Shown here: positions 5,865 to 15,011 of the stretch, piece after piece
Layout of the letters: each line of letters opens with the position of its first letter
Position numbering within the stretch: position 1 is the first letter of the stretch
From: Verrucomicrobiaceae bacterium
Lineage (GTDB): Bacteria; Verrucomicrobiota; Verrucomicrobiia; Verrucomicrobiales; Verrucomicrobiaceae
Reading direction: 5' to 3'
NCBI GenBank assembly: GCA_027490195.1
Contig: JAIXYN010000077.1
Span: forward strand, 1-64,000
Length of the DNA stretch: 64,000 nucleotides
Notes under the pieces: generated by a model
Databases searched by the model: none
What the model saw: only the letters and a program-made list of their open reading frames with translations
Told to the model about the DNA's origin: nothing
Translations under genes and position numbers: made by a program

Positions 5865-8012
5865 ATGTCGAACCCCAATTCCCCCAACCGCGAATACCCA
5901 CTTGAGCGTACCCGTAACATCGGTATCTGCGCCCACATTGACGCGGGTAAGACGACCCTGACTGAGCGTATTCTGTTCTACACTGGCATGATCCACAAGA
6001 TCGGCGAAGTGCATGACGGCGCTGCGACTACAGACTGGATGGAACAGGAAAAAGAGCGTGGTATCACCATCACCTCCGCTGCTGTGACGGCACGCTGGAA
6101 GCAGCTCAAGGAAGAAGGCATCTTCAAGCTTCGTGAACTGGAAGACATCCGCGTCAATATCATCGACACCCCCGGACACGTGGACTTCACCGCTGAAGTG
6201 GAACGTTCCCTGCGTGTGCTTGACGGCGCGATCTTCGTTCTCTGCGGAGTGGCCGGTGTGCAGCCGCAGTCCGAAACCGTTTATCGTCAGGCTGAAAAGT
6301 ATCGCGTTCCTCGTATCGCTTTCGTCAACAAGATGGACCGTACGGGTGCCAACTTCGACAACGTGGTGAATGACGTTCGCGTTAAGCTGGGTGCCAATGC
6401 CTGGCCGATCCTTATCCCGATCGGTGCTGAAGACAACCTCATCGGTCAGATTGACGTGGTGAACCAGAAGGCCATCATCTACAACGACGACGAAAAGTTT
6501 GGTTCCTCCTACAAGGTGCGTGATCTTGAAGGTGCGGAAATCGCAAAAGCCAAGGAAGCTTATGACGGTCTTGTCGCTGAAATTTGCAATCAGGACGAAG
6601 AACTTGGAATGAAGTTCCTCGAAGAGCTGCCAATCACGATCAAGGAAGTCAAGGAAGCCCTTCGCCGCACGGTGATCGCTAACAAGATCATCCCTATGGC
6701 CGGTGGTTCAGCCTTCAAAAATAAGGGTGTCCAGTATTTGATCGACGCCGTTATCGACTACCTTCCAGGACCGCTCGACATTGAGCCCCAGACCGGCCAG
6801 CTCGTGGACGATCCTGACACCAAAGTCGAAGCCAATCCAGATGACTCGGGCAAATTCTGCGCCCTCGGCTTCAAGCTCTGGTCCGACAAATTCGGCCGTC
6901 TCGTTTTCTTCCGCGTCTATTCCGGCAAGGTATCCAAGGGCGATACGATCTACAATCCCCGCACCCGTAAGTCTGAGCGCGTGGGCCGTTTGATTCAGAT
7001 TCAGGCGAGCGTTCATAAGGACATCGAAACCTGCTACTCCGGTGACATCGCAGCCCTAGTGGGTGTGAAGGACGTGCGCACTGGCGACACCTTCTGTGAT
7101 GAAGATCTCGACATCCTGCTCGAACCACCAACATTCCCAGAACCGGTGATCTCGATGGCCGTTGAGCCAAAAACCAAAGGTGACCAAGAAAAGATGGGCA
7201 ATGCTCTTCAGCGCCTTTCCGAAGAAGATCCGACATTCTTCGTCAAGACCGACGAAGAAACAGGACAGGTCATCATCGCCGGCATGGGCGAGCTTCACTT
7301 GGAAATTCTTTGCGACCGCCTCAAGCGCGAGCACAAAGTGGAAACCACCACCGGCAAGCCTCAGATCGCCTACCGCGAAACCCTTACCCAGCCAGCTGAT
7401 GGCGAAGGAAAGCTGGTCAAGCAGTCCGGTGGTCGTGGTCAATACGGTCACGTTGTCATCAAGGTTCGTCCTGGTGAGAAGGGTTCCGGCATCGTCGTCG
7501 AAAACAAAGTGGTTGGCGGAACGATTCCCAAGGAGTTCATCAACCCTGCCAAGGCAGGTTGTGTGGAAGCTGCTCTTAACGGCATTATCGCTGGTTACCC
7601 AGTGATCGACATGCACATCGAACTTGTTGATGGCTCCAGCCACGATGTGGATTCCAACGAAAACGCTTTCAAGATGGCCGGTATCTTCGCCGTCAAAGAT
7701 GCGCTCAAGAAAGCCAAGTGCATCCTCCTTGAGCCGATCATGGCCGTGGAAGCCTCCACGCCAGAAGATTATCAGGGCGACATCATGGGTGACTTGAACC
7801 GTCGCCGTGGCAAGATTCAGGGCATGGACAGCCGCGGCACGACCGCCATCCTCCGCGCTGAAGTTCCTCTCGCTGAAATGTTTGGCTACTCCACCGCCAT
7901 CCGCACTCTTTCTTCCGGACGCGCCAGCTACTCCATGCAGCCTTCTCACTTCGAGCAGGTGCCGCATCAGATTGTTGAGCAGATCGTCGAGCAGCGTGGA
8001 GGCTCCAAGTAA
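5865..8012 (+). CDS. fusA: elongation factor G
   Basis: GTPase that drives translocation and, with RRF, ribosome recycling. 715 residues, five-domain layout. G1 is AHIDAGKT (23-30), G3 is DTPGHVDF (101-108), G4 is NKMDRTG (155-161). The domain IV region contains GGRGQYGHVVIKV and the C-terminal domain V has FGYSTAIRTLSSGRASYSM. The sequence is that of a canonical EF-G rather than an EF-G2 paralogue. Next gene is rpsJ after 44 nt; tuf, which follows fusA in enteric bacteria, is missing. Confidence 0.98.
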   Translation: MSNPNSPNREYPLERTRNIGICAHIDAGKTTLTERILFYTGMIHKIGEVHDGAATTDWMEQEKERGITITSAAVTARWKQLKEEGIFKLRELEDIRVNIIDTPGHVDFTAEVERSLRVLDGAIFVLCGVAGVQPQSETVYRQAEKYRVPRIAFVNKMDRTGANFDNVVNDVRVKLGANAWPILIPIGAEDNLIGQIDVVNQKAIIYNDDEKFGSSYKVRDLEGAEIAKAKEAYDGLVAEICNQDEELGMKFLEELPITIKEVKEALRRTVIANKIIPMAGGSAFKNKGVQYLIDAVIDYLPGPLDIEPQTGQLVDDPDTKVEANPDDSGKFCALGFKLWSDKFGRLVFFRVYSGKVSKGDTIYNPRTRKSERVGRLIQIQASVHKDIETCYSGDIAALVGVKDVRTGDTFCDEDLDILLEPPTFPEPVISMAVEPKTKGDQEKMGNALQRLSEEDPTFFVKTDEETGQVIIAGMGELHLEILCDRLKREHKVETTTGKPQIAYRETLTQPADGEGKLVKQSGGRGQYGHVVIKVRPGEKGSGIVVENKVVGGTIPKEFINPAKAGCVEAALNGIIAGYPVIDMHIELVDGSSHDVDSNENAFKMAGIFAVKDALKKAKCILLEPIMAVEASTPEDYQGDIMGDLNRRRGKIQGMDSRGTTAILRAEVPLAEMFGYSTAIRTLSSGRASYSMQPSHFEQVPHQIVEQIVEQRGGSK

Positions 8013-8056
8013 CGGCCCACGCGCACTGAACCCCCCGTATCCCAAGGACCATCGTC

Positions 8057-8365
8057 ATGACAAATCAACGCATCAGAATCCGCCTTCGCGCCTATGACTA
8101 TCGCGTGCTCGACAAAAGCACTGCCGACATCGTCGAAACAGCGAAGCGCACCGGCGCACGTGTTGCAGGCCCCATCCCGCTGCCTACACGCATCGAGAAG
8201 TTCACCGTGAACCGCTCACCCCACGTCGATAAGAAATCGATGGACCAGTTCGAAATCCGCACGCACAAGCGCCTGCTGGATATCGTTGACCCAACCTCCC
8301 GCACAGTGGACGAGCTCAAGAAGCTCAATCTTCCTTCCGGCGTGGACATCACCATTAAGATCTAA
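8057..8365 (+). CDS. rpsJ: 30S ribosomal protein S10
   Basis: Head protein of the 30S subunit, also the NusE partner of NusB in antitermination. 102 residues, normal size. Typical segments are [39 protein letters not shown] and [16 protein letters not shown], with a complete C-terminus [11 protein letters not shown]. It is the first gene of the S10 part of the run but follows fusA by only 44 nt without a visible promoter or terminator, so str and S10 genes are probably one transcription unit. Confidence 0.98.
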   Translation: MTNQRIRIRLRAYDYRVLDKSTADIVETAKRTGARVAGPIPLPTRIEKFTVNRSPHVDKKSMDQFEIRTHKRLLDIVDPTSRTVDELKKLNLPSGVDITIKI

Positions 8366-8403
8366 CTCGATCTCATTACTTTTAAACACAGGAGGACACA
8401 CTC

Positions 8404-9057
8404 ATGAGTCTCGGATTGATCGGTAAAAAACTCGGAATGACAAAGGTTTACGACGCTAAAGGCGACGCAATCTCAGTCACAGTGGTTGACGTCAGCGGCA
8501 ACACCATTCTTCAGGTGAAGCGCACAGACGGCAAGGACAAGTACAGCGCAGTTCAGGTTGGCTACGGAGATCAGTTGAAGGACTCCCGCGTCAGCAAGCC
8601 GCTGCTTGGCCATTTCAAGAAACACGGTTGCACGACAGCGAAGCGCATCGTCAAAGAATTCCGCCTCACAGGCGACGACCAACTGCCAGCCGCTGATGCC
8701 AAGATTGACGCCAGCCTTTTCAGCAATGGCCAGATCGTTGACGTGATCGGTCACACCAAAGGCAAAGGTTTCCAGGGCGTCGTCAAGCGCTGGAACTTTG
8801 CAGGTCAGCCAGCTACGCACGGTCACATGATGCACCGTCGTCCTGGTTCCATCGGTTGTCGTCTGACTCCAGGTCTCGTCTGGAAAAACCAGAAGATGCC
8901 TGGCCATGACGGCACCACTCGCTGCACCACGCAGAATCTGGTCGTCGTGCAGAGCCGTCCTGAAGAAGGCATCCTTCTCATCAAAGGTGCACTCCCCGGC
9001 AACACAGGCAGCATCGTTGTGGTGCGCCCCGGCAAAAAAGCCGTCGTTAAGAAATAA
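8404..9057 (+). CDS. rplC: 50S ribosomal protein L3
   Basis: Early-assembly 50S protein reaching the peptidyl-transferase centre. 217 residues. It starts MSLGLIGKKLGMTKVYD and contains GHTKGKGFQGVVKRWNFAG and HGHMMHRRPGSIGCRLTPG, the loop that reaches the rRNA core. The glutamine methylated by PrmB in enterics falls in the FQG segment. The start is supported by one of the best Shine-Dalgarno sites in the window, AGGAGG at 8390-8395. Confidence 0.98.
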   Translation: MSLGLIGKKLGMTKVYDAKGDAISVTVVDVSGNTILQVKRTDGKDKYSAVQVGYGDQLKDSRVSKPLLGHFKKHGCTTAKRIVKEFRLTGDDQLPAADAKIDASLFSNGQIVDVIGHTKGKGFQGVVKRWNFAGQPATHGHMMHRRPGSIGCRLTPGLVWKNQKMPGHDGTTRCTTQNLVVVQSRPEEGILLIKGALPGNTGSIVVVRPGKKAVVKK

Positions 9058-9074
9058 TTACGAGGAACTGAACC

Positions 9075-9686
9075 ATGTCCGCGACCATTCTCTCAGCCGA
9101 CGCCGCCAAGGCGGCCAACATTCAACTTACCGAGGGCTATAAAGGCTCCCAGGCTCTTAACGACACGCTGGTGGCCTACCGTGCCAACCGCCGTCAGGGC
9201 AACGCCCACACAAAAAACCGTTCTGAAGTTTCCGGCTCCGGCAAGAAACTCTGGAACCAGAAAGGAACCGGCAATGCTCGTATGGGCAGCAAGCGTTCCC
9301 CAATCTGGAGTGGTGGTGGTGTCGTCTTTGGCCCTCGCAACACGACTGTGTGGGCTAAAAAAACCACGAAAGGCACCAAGAAGCTCGCTCTGCGTGCTGC
9401 TTTGACCGCTCGTATCCTTGATGGTGAAGTGCTCACCACTGCCAGCTTCGCTGTGGCAGATGGCAAGACCAAAAGCTTCATCGCCGCCGTCAACGGCCTC
9501 ACCACCGCGAAAAACGTTCTGCTCATCGGCACTGGCTTTGATGAACTGACCTTCCGCGCTGGCCGCAATGTCCAGAACGTCCAGCTCATCTCCGCTGACG
9601 ACGTGAATGCCGAGCACCTTCTGCGCTACCGCAGTGTTGTGGTGACCGGCGCCGCCCTTGAAACTCTTGCCAAAAGGACCGCCTGA
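9075..9686 (+). CDS. rplD: 50S ribosomal protein L4
   Basis: Binds domain I of 23S rRNA and lines the exit tunnel with its extended loop. 203 residues. The loop region is clear: RRQGNAHTKNRSEVSGSGKK then WNQKGTGNARMGSKRSPIW and GGGVVFGP. In E. coli L4 also represses the S10 operon by binding a leader upstream of rpsJ; no leader of that kind is available in the 44-nt fusA-rpsJ spacer here, so that mechanism is unlikely in this arrangement. The next gene begins 2 nt after the stop. Confidence 0.97.
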   Translation: MSATILSADAAKAANIQLTEGYKGSQALNDTLVAYRANRRQGNAHTKNRSEVSGSGKKLWNQKGTGNARMGSKRSPIWSGGGVVFGPRNTTVWAKKTTKGTKKLALRAALTARILDGEVLTTASFAVADGKTKSFIAAVNGLTTAKNVLLIGTGFDELTFRAGRNVQNVQLISADDVNAEHLLRYRSVVVTGAALETLAKRTA

Positions 9687-9688
9687 TC

Positions 9689-9973
9689 ATGAAAGACCTT
9701 CATAAAGTCATCAAAAACATCCGCCTCAGCGAAAAAGCCACGCTGCTGGGAGAACAAAACAACGAGTACGTGTTCTCAGTTGATGTCGAAGCCACAAAAA
9801 TCGACATCAAACAGGCCATCGAAAAACTGTTTGGCAAAAAAGTCACCGGTGTCCGCACTGCGAACTATGACGGCAAGGCCCGTCGTGAGCGCCGCGCCGA
9901 TTACGGCCGCACCAATCACTGGAAGAAAGCGATCGTCCGCCTCAAGGCTGGCGAAAAGTTCGACCTCGCGTAA
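9689..9973 (+). CDS. rplW: 50S ribosomal protein L23
   Basis: Tunnel-exit protein and docking site for trigger factor and SRP. 94 residues. It contains IKNIRLSEKATLLGEQNNEY, FSVDVEATKIDIKQAIEKLF and the tunnel loop VTGVRTANYDGKARRERR. Starts 2 nt after rplD, implying translational coupling. Normal length, nothing unusual. Confidence 0.97.
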   Translation: MKDLHKVIKNIRLSEKATLLGEQNNEYVFSVDVEATKIDIKQAIEKLFGKKVTGVRTANYDGKARRERRADYGRTNHWKKAIVRLKAGEKFDLA

Positions 9974-10009
9974 ACCCAGGCCAGTAACCCTTTAACTTAT
10001 CCTACCGTC

Positions 10010-10849
10010 ATGGCGCTGAAAACATTCAAGCCTACTACGCCCACCAATCGCTACAAAGAGTGGAACTCCTTCGAGGAGATCACCAAGCATTCGCCGGAGA
10101 AAAGCCTCACCGTGGCTCTCCGCAAATCCGGTGGCCGTAACAACACTGGTCGCATCACCTGCCGTCACATCGGTGGTGGTCACGACAAGCGTTATCGTCT
10201 CATCGACTTCAAGCGCTCACGCCGTGATGAAGCAGCTAAAGTGGTCGGCATCGAATACGATCCGAATCGCTCTGCTCGCATCGCCCTCATCGAATACAAG
10301 GACGGCCAGCGTGCTTACATCCTCGCACCAAATGCCCTGACAGTGGGTGCCTCGGTGATGGCTGGTGAAAAAGCAGCTCCTGAACTGGGCAACGCACTTC
10401 CTCTGAGCAAGATCCCTCTTGGTACCTCGATTCACAACATCGAACTCTCCCCAGGCAAAGGCGGCGTCGTCGCCCGTGCTGCAGGACAGGCCGCTGTGCT
10501 CTCCAACCGTGAAGGTGACTTCGCCCTGGTGCGCATGCCTTCTGGAGAAATCCGCAAGATCCTCGCTGTCTGCTACGCCACGATTGGGCAGGTCGGCAAC
10601 GTCGAGCATATGAACGTTGTCAGCGCCAAGGCGGGCCGCACCCGCTGGCAGGGCACTCGCCCAACCGTCCGCGGCATGTGTATGAACCCGATCGACCATC
10701 CGAACGGTGGTGGTGAAGGTCGTTCCAAGTCCGGTGGTGGTCGTCAGCACCTGCTTAGCCCTTGGGGCCACGCGAAGGGTGAGAAGACCCGCAACAAGAA
10801 GAAGGCGACAAACAAGCTCATCATTCAGAGCCGTCACGCCAAGAAGTAA
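10010..10849 (+). CDS. rplB: 50S ribosomal protein L2
   Basis: Required for subunit association and peptidyl transfer. 279 residues. Starts [18 protein letters not shown]; the central RNA-binding part has [20 protein letters not shown], and the C-terminal part has [20 protein letters not shown] with the conserved histidine (PIDHPNGGG) near the peptidyl-transferase centre, then [16 protein letters not shown]. Complete and canonical. Slightly longer spacing (36 nt) to rplW. Confidence 0.98.
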   Translation: MALKTFKPTTPTNRYKEWNSFEEITKHSPEKSLTVALRKSGGRNNTGRITCRHIGGGHDKRYRLIDFKRSRRDEAAKVVGIEYDPNRSARIALIEYKDGQRAYILAPNALTVGASVMAGEKAAPELGNALPLSKIPLGTSIHNIELSPGKGGVVARAAGQAAVLSNREGDFALVRMPSGEIRKILAVCYATIGQVGNVEHMNVVSAKAGRTRWQGTRPTVRGMCMNPIDHPNGGGEGRSKSGGGRQHLLSPWGHAKGEKTRNKKKATNKLIIQSRHAKK

Positions 10850-10873
10850 TCCATTCCTCACTCAAGCACTCTC

Positions 10874-11152
10874 ATGGCACGCTCCCTCAAAAAAGGTCCT
10901 TTCGTTCAGCAAGCCCTCCTCGACAAGGTGGACAAGCTTAACGACGCCAAGCAGAAACGCCCCATCAAGACTTGGGCCCGTTCCTCAATGGTCACTCCTG
11001 ACCTCGTCGGTCACACGTTTCTGGTTCACAACGGCAAGGACTTCGTCTCTGTCTATGTGACTGAAAATATGGTGGGTCACCGCCTCGGTGAATTCTCCTT
11101 GACCCGTCTGTTCAAGTCCCACGGTGCCGTCACCGTTAAGGCTGCCAAGTAA
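10874..11152 (+). CDS. rpsS: 30S ribosomal protein S19
   Basis: Head protein that forms a complex with S13 and contacts A-site tRNA. 92 residues. It starts [20 protein letters not shown] and contains [20 protein letters not shown] and [15 protein letters not shown]. In almost all bacteria the next gene is rplV; here an unrelated secreted protein gene begins 22 nt downstream. Confidence 0.98.
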   Translation: MARSLKKGPFVQQALLDKVDKLNDAKQKRPIKTWARSSMVTPDLVGHTFLVHNGKDFVSVYVTENMVGHRLGEFSLTRLFKSHGAVTVKAAK

Positions 11153-11174
11153 TTCCTGCGCTCCGAGCCATTTC

Positions 11175-11957
11175 ATGTCACTCCGCAATTCCATCACCTG
11201 CACCACGTTCTCGCTGCTTCTCGCAGTGGGTGTGTCAGGACTGCGTGGTGCGGATGACAGGCTCGAAAATCAGGAACTGCATATCTCGCTCCAAGTCGCC
11301 GCCGCCAAGATCCAAGCTCAAGATGCTCAGCTTCTTGCTGCCAAGGATAAAAACGACGCGCTGGCTCAGAGTGCCGCTGCCGCCAATGCTGAAACCAACG
11401 AGCTTAAGGACCGCTACGAAAAGTTGCGCGGTCTGCTTGAAGGTCTCGGCGTCGGGGCACTTGAAAACACCAAAGATCAAACCCAGGAGCGTCTGCTCGC
11501 TGCTCTCAGCGACCTGCGCATCATGAAAGAGCAGCGCGATGAACTCGCCAACGCCCTGATTGAATTGGCTGAATCGGGCATGGGCCTGATGAAGTCCTCT
11601 CAGAATGCTGATCCTGCCGCCGCCGACCGCTTGAACAAGGCTATTACCACTGCCGATGCCGCGCTTGTCAAAGCCGGTGGTGGTCAAAATGGCCAGGCCG
11701 TTGGTGACTTGCAAAACGCCCGAGTCGTCAGCCTGAAGAGTGAATTCGGTATCGCCGTTCTCTCCATTGGTTCCAAAGATGGGGTGAAGCCTGGAATGCC
11801 CTTTGAAATTTACCGCGAAGACAAGCCCATCGCGAAAGTCCTTGTCACTGAAGTCCGCAACTCTGTTTGTGGTGCCGTAGTCCAGGAACTGGCCACTGCC
11901 AATGATCCCGTCCGCGTCGGTGACCGGGGTCGCGTCGATCTCAACAAATCTCTCTAA
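11175..11957 (+). CDS. secreted coiled-coil protein inserted in the S10 operon
   Basis: 260 residues, start ATG at 11175; the frame opens further upstream but this start gives a good signal peptide (RNSITCTTFSLLLAVGVSGL, ending RGA). Residues ~28-130 are Ala/Glu/Gln/Lys-rich and helical with heptad-like spacing (coiled coil). The last ~75 residues form a beta-rich domain with SEFGIAVLSIGSKDGVKPGM, FEIYREDKPIAKVLVTEV and VRVGDRGRVDLNKSL, resembling a small barrel of the kind at the C-terminus of flagellar protein FlgT (weak impression). Probably periplasmic. It lies 22 nt after rpsS and 26 nt before rplV on the same strand, so it must be co-transcribed with ribosomal genes. Function unknown. 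Confidence 0.85.
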   Translation: MSLRNSITCTTFSLLLAVGVSGLRGADDRLENQELHISLQVAAAKIQAQDAQLLAAKDKNDALAQSAAAANAETNELKDRYEKLRGLLEGLGVGALENTKDQTQERLLAALSDLRIMKEQRDELANALIELAESGMGLMKSSQNADPAAADRLNKAITTADAALVKAGGGQNGQAVGDLQNARVVSLKSEFGIAVLSIGSKDGVKPGMPFEIYREDKPIAKVLVTEVRNSVCGAVVQELATANDPVRVGDRGRVDLNKSL

Positions 11958-11983
11958 CGAAGTCAAGAACCCCCCCTCGCTTT

Positions 11984-12421
11984 ATGTCCGTCCGTTCCGT
12001 CCTCAAATACGCCAGGATCTCCTCGCAGAAAGCCCGTCAGGTCACACGTGCCATCACCGGCATGCCCGTCTCCCAGGCGCTGAGCGTTCTCGACTTCACT
12101 CCAAAGAAAGCCGCCTTCCTTGTCGGCAAGACTCTCCGTTCCGCCATCGCGAATGCCGAGAACAACCACGAGCAGGATGCTTCTGAATTCATCGTTCAGT
12201 CTGCCATTGCCACTCCCGGTCCGGTTCTTAGCCGCATCATGCCACGTGCACGTGGTTCAGCCGCTCCGATCAAGAAGCGCATGACTCATATCACTGTCAT
12301 CATCGGCGCACCAAAGGCTGAAGAAGCCAAAGCCGAAGGTGAGAAGAAGGCTCCGAAATCCGCACGCCGGAATGCACCTGCCGTCAAGAAGGCAGCCAAA
12401 GCCAAGAAAGCTTCTGAATAA
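11984..12421 (+). CDS. rplV: 50S ribosomal protein L22 with Lys/Ala tail
   Basis: Binds all 23S rRNA domains and lines the tunnel with a beta hairpin. 145 residues versus about 110 usually. Core: KYARISSQKARQVTRAITGM, FLVGKTLRSAIANAENNHEQ and the tunnel loop PRARGSAAPIKKRMTHITVI. The last ~35 residues are an added Lys/Ala/Glu tail (KAEEAKAEGEKKAPKSARRN and on) outside the conserved fold. Erythromycin-resistance positions in the loop look wild type. Confidence 0.97.
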   Translation: MSVRSVLKYARISSQKARQVTRAITGMPVSQALSVLDFTPKKAAFLVGKTLRSAIANAENNHEQDASEFIVQSAIATPGPVLSRIMPRARGSAAPIKKRMTHITVIIGAPKAEEAKAEGEKKAPKSARRNAPAVKKAAKAKKASE

Positions 12422-12454
12422 CCGCAACGCCCCCCAACCGCACCTCTTCACTTT

Positions 12455-13252
12455 ATGGGACAGAAAGTAAATCCGATCGGCTTCCGCCTCGCAGTCACCA
12501 AAGACTGGCGCTCCAAGTGGTACGCACCTGAAAAAGAATACGCAGACTCGCTCCACAGCGATCTCGCTATTCGTAGCTACCTGAAGGAAAAACTCATGCA
12601 GGCGGCGATCTCGAAGATCGTGATCGAGCGTGCATGGAATCAGGTCCGCGTGACCCTTCACACCGCTCGTCCGGGTCTCGTCATTGGCCGTAAAGGTCAG
12701 GAAATCGACGTCATGAGCCAGAAGGTCTCCGAAATGTGCGGCGGTAAGCAGGTCAAGATCGACATCTTCGAAATCAAGCAGCCTGAACTTGACGCCCAGC
12801 TCGTCGCTGAAGCCGTTGCAGTTCAACTTGAGCGCCGTATTTCTTTCCGCCGCGCCATGAAGCGCTCCGTGCAGACCGCCATGGACATGGGTGCAGACGG
12901 CATTCGTCTCCGCTGCGCCGGCCGTCTTGGTGGTGCTGACATCGCCCGTGCTGAGTGGTATCGCCAGGGCAAGGTGCCTCTTCAGACCCTGCGTATCCCG
13001 ATCGATTATGGTTTCGCAGAAGCCCGCACCGTTTATGGAATCATCGGCGTCAAGTGCTGGATGAACCGTGGCAATGCTCCCGAAGGCGTTTCCCGTCCCC
13101 AAGGTGACCGCCGTCCACGCAGAGATGACCGTCGCCCAGGCGGTGGCGCTCCAGGGGCTCCTGGTCCTCGTGGTGGTGATCGTCGTGGCCCACAAGGCGG
13201 CGGTGGTGGTTATGGTGGCGGTGCTCCATCTCCGGCCCCAGCCCAAGCATAA
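12455..13252 (+). CDS. rpsC: 30S ribosomal protein S3 with Gly/Arg-rich tail
   Basis: Forms the mRNA entry tunnel with S4 and S5. 265 residues versus about 210-230 usually. It starts MGQKVNPIGFRLAVTKDWRS, has the KH signature RPGLVIGRKGQEIDVMSQKV (residues ~75-95), and the C-terminal domain with GIRLRCAGRLGGADIARAEW. The last ~45 residues form a disordered tail rich in Arg, Gly, Pro and Asp (PQGDRRPRRDDRRPGG and GGGGYGGG). Similar tails occur on several proteins in this run. Confidence 0.98.
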   Translation: MGQKVNPIGFRLAVTKDWRSKWYAPEKEYADSLHSDLAIRSYLKEKLMQAAISKIVIERAWNQVRVTLHTARPGLVIGRKGQEIDVMSQKVSEMCGGKQVKIDIFEIKQPELDAQLVAEAVAVQLERRISFRRAMKRSVQTAMDMGADGIRLRCAGRLGGADIARAEWYRQGKVPLQTLRIPIDYGFAEARTVYGIIGVKCWMNRGNAPEGVSRPQGDRRPRRDDRRPGGGAPGAPGPRGGDRRGPQGGGGGYGGGAPSPAPAQA

Positions 13253-13298
13253 AAACTGCTCCTCTTTTAACTAACCCCTTTCTACCGGACCTAGACGT

Positions 13299-13721
13299 AT
13301 GGCCCTTCTTCCAAGCAGAGTAAAATATCGTAAATCGCAGCGCGGCAACCGTGGCGGCAACGCCACCAGCGGCAACAAGTTGGACTTTGGTGACTTCGGT
13401 CTCCAGACCCTTGAGCGTGGCTGGATCAAAAACATCCACATCGAAGCTTGCCGTGTCGCAATCACCCGCTTCCTGAAGCGCAAAGGTAAAGTTTTCTGCC
13501 GCATTTTCCCCCACAAGCCAGTCACCCAGCGTCCACCGGAAGTCCGAATGGGTAAGGGTAAAGGCGCTCCAGAATTCTGGGTCGCAGTGGTGCTTCCTGG
13601 GCACATGCTGTTTGAAATCTCCGGTGTGAACGAAGCCACCGCTCGTGAAGCCTGCCGTTTGGCCAACACGAAGCTGGGCCTGCGCTGCCGCTTCGTCAGC
13701 CGCGAAAGCCTGCACAATTAA
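13299..13721 (+). CDS. rplP: 50S ribosomal protein L16
   Basis: Late-assembly protein that organises the A-site tRNA cleft. 140 residues, normal size. It starts MALLPSRVKYRKSQRGNRGG and contains RVAITRFLKRKGKVFCRIFP, KPVTQRPPEVRMGKGKGAPE (with the arginine hydroxylated by YcfD in some bacteria) and FEISGVNEATAREACRLANT. Complete. Confidence 0.97.
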   Translation: MALLPSRVKYRKSQRGNRGGNATSGNKLDFGDFGLQTLERGWIKNIHIEACRVAITRFLKRKGKVFCRIFPHKPVTQRPPEVRMGKGKGAPEFWVAVVLPGHMLFEISGVNEATAREACRLANTKLGLRCRFVSRESLHN

Positions 13722-13745
13722 TTAAAGCGAACCGCGAACTGAATT

Positions 13746-13964
13746 ATGAAGATCAAAGAACTCCGTGAATCGACTGTGGAAGAACTCTCCGCACGCCGTC
13801 GCGAACTGAAGCAGGAAGCGCTGAATCTGCGTGTGCAGCAGAGCGCAGGTGGCGGTCAGCTCGAAAATCCAGCCCGTCTGACCCATATCCGCCGCGAAAT
13901 CGCCCGGATTGAAACCATCATCACCGAGCGCACCCGCGCTGCGGCTGCCAAGAAGGCCGCCTGA
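13746..13964 (+). CDS. rpmC: 50S ribosomal protein L29
   Basis: Small two-helix protein near the tunnel exit, next to L23. 72 residues. It has MKIKELRESTVEELSARRRE and ENPARLTHIRREIARIETII, with a short Ala/Lys C-terminal tail. Position between rplP and rpsQ is canonical. Confidence 0.96.
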   Translation: MKIKELRESTVEELSARRRELKQEALNLRVQQSAGGGQLENPARLTHIRREIARIETIITERTRAAAAKKAA

Positions 13965-13999
13965 TCCGGTCATCAACCCCCTGAAGCATTTTAAATATC

Positions 14000-14284
14000 A
14001 TGAGCGAGACCACCGCAGAAGCCCCTGCAGCCACCGAAAAACCAGCCGTGCGCAAGACGCGCGTCGGCGTCGTGGTGTCCGATAAAATGACGAAGACCAT
14101 CGTCGTTAAAGTCGAACGCCGCGTTCCGCATCCAATCTTCAAGAAGATTGTGCGCAAAACCTCCAAGTTCTATGCCCACGACGAAAACAGCGTGGCCAAA
14201 GAAGGTGACAAGGTGCTCATCGCCGAAACCCGCCCGCTCTCCAAGCTGAAGCGCTGGGAACTGATCGAAGTGCAGAAGCACTAG
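14000..14284 (+). CDS. rpsQ: 30S ribosomal protein S17
   Basis: OB-fold primary binding protein of the 5' domain of 16S rRNA. 94 residues with a ~17-residue Glu/Ala/Pro-rich N-terminal extension before the core ([34 protein letters not shown]). The C-terminal [17 protein letters not shown] is typical. An upstream in-frame start was not needed. Ends TAG. Confidence 0.97.
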   Translation: MSETTAEAPAATEKPAVRKTRVGVVVSDKMTKTIVVKVERRVPHPIFKKIVRKTSKFYAHDENSVAKEGDKVLIAETRPLSKLKRWELIEVQKH

Positions 14285-14328
14285 TCGTATTTTTTTGAAC
14301 CCCCTAACCTGACCAGGAGAAACAGTTT

Positions 14329-14697
14329 ATGTTGCAAATGGAGTCCTCAATCCCGGTGGCTGACAACACCGGTGCCCGACTGGCCACGATGATCGGCGTG
14401 CTCGGCAAGAAAAACACCCGCTTCGCCTATGTTGGCGATATCATCACTGCCCACGTTCGTGAGTCCACCCCGACTGCCGCCGTGAAAAAAGGTGAAGTCG
14501 TCCGTGCTGTGATCGTGCGCACCTCGCATCCGATCCGCCGCGTTGATGGTTCGATCCTTCGCTTTGACCGCAATGCGATGGTTATCATCGACAAAGACAA
14601 CAATCCGCGTGGCACACGCATCTTTGGCCCAGTGGCCCGTGAACTGCGCGACAAGAACTTCATGAAGATCGTTTCCCTTGCACCCGAAGTGCTGTAA
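14329..14697 (+). CDS. rplN: 50S ribosomal protein L14
   Basis: Sits at the 50S face contacting helix 44 of 16S rRNA, and is the RsfS docking site. 122 residues, canonical. It starts [20 protein letters not shown] and contains [20 protein letters not shown], then [16 protein letters not shown]. Supported by a good SD (AGGAG at about 14316-14320). Only 5 nt to rplX. Confidence 0.98.
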   Translation: MLQMESSIPVADNTGARLATMIGVLGKKNTRFAYVGDIITAHVRESTPTAAVKKGEVVRAVIVRTSHPIRRVDGSILRFDRNAMVIIDKDNNPRGTRIFGPVARELRDKNFMKIVSLAPEVL

Positions 14698-14702
14698 TTC
14701 CA

Positions 14703-14987
14703 ATGAGCAATACCAAGACCCACGTTAAAAAAGGCGACAATGTCGTCGTCATTTCCGGAGCAGCCAAAGGCGCCCAAGGAGTCGTCCTGGCAGTGCAGAC
14801 TGGCAAAAACCGGGTTCTCGTTGAAGGCGTGCGCATGATCAAGAAAGCGATCAAGCCGACCCAGCAAAATCAAGCCGGTGGTTTCCAAGAACAAGAAGCC
14901 CCGATCCACATCTCCAATGTCAAGCGCGTTGATGCGCCTGTGAAAGAGAAGAAAAAGAAAGTTGCGAAGAAGAAAGCTAAGGCTTAA
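14703..14987 (+). CDS. rplX: 50S ribosomal protein L24
   Basis: Assembly initiator with a KOW motif. 94 residues. KOW region: [20 protein letters not shown], then [20 protein letters not shown] and [13 protein letters not shown]. Ends in a Lys-rich tail ([14 protein letters not shown]). It is followed by an unusually long 89-nt gap before rplE. Confidence 0.97.
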   Translation: MSNTKTHVKKGDNVVVISGAAKGAQGVVLAVQTGKNRVLVEGVRMIKKAIKPTQQNQAGGFQEQEAPIHISNVKRVDAPVKEKKKKVAKKKAKA

Positions 14988-15011
14988 ATCGACGCCCCCC
15001 ATTTGCCTCCC

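Noticed and set aside
5094-6179. 361-codon minus-strand frame opposite rpsL-rpsG-fusA
   Set aside because: It lies fully antisense to conserved translation genes and its translation resembles no protein; an antisense shadow.
7056-8045. 329-codon minus-strand frame opposite fusA
   Set aside because: Antisense to conserved EF-G codons; no independent evidence for a gene.
12257-13246. 329-codon minus-strand frame opposite rplV-rpsC
   Set aside because: Its Thr-rich repeat translation comes from the Gly/Arg tail of S3 read backwards; a compositional artefact.
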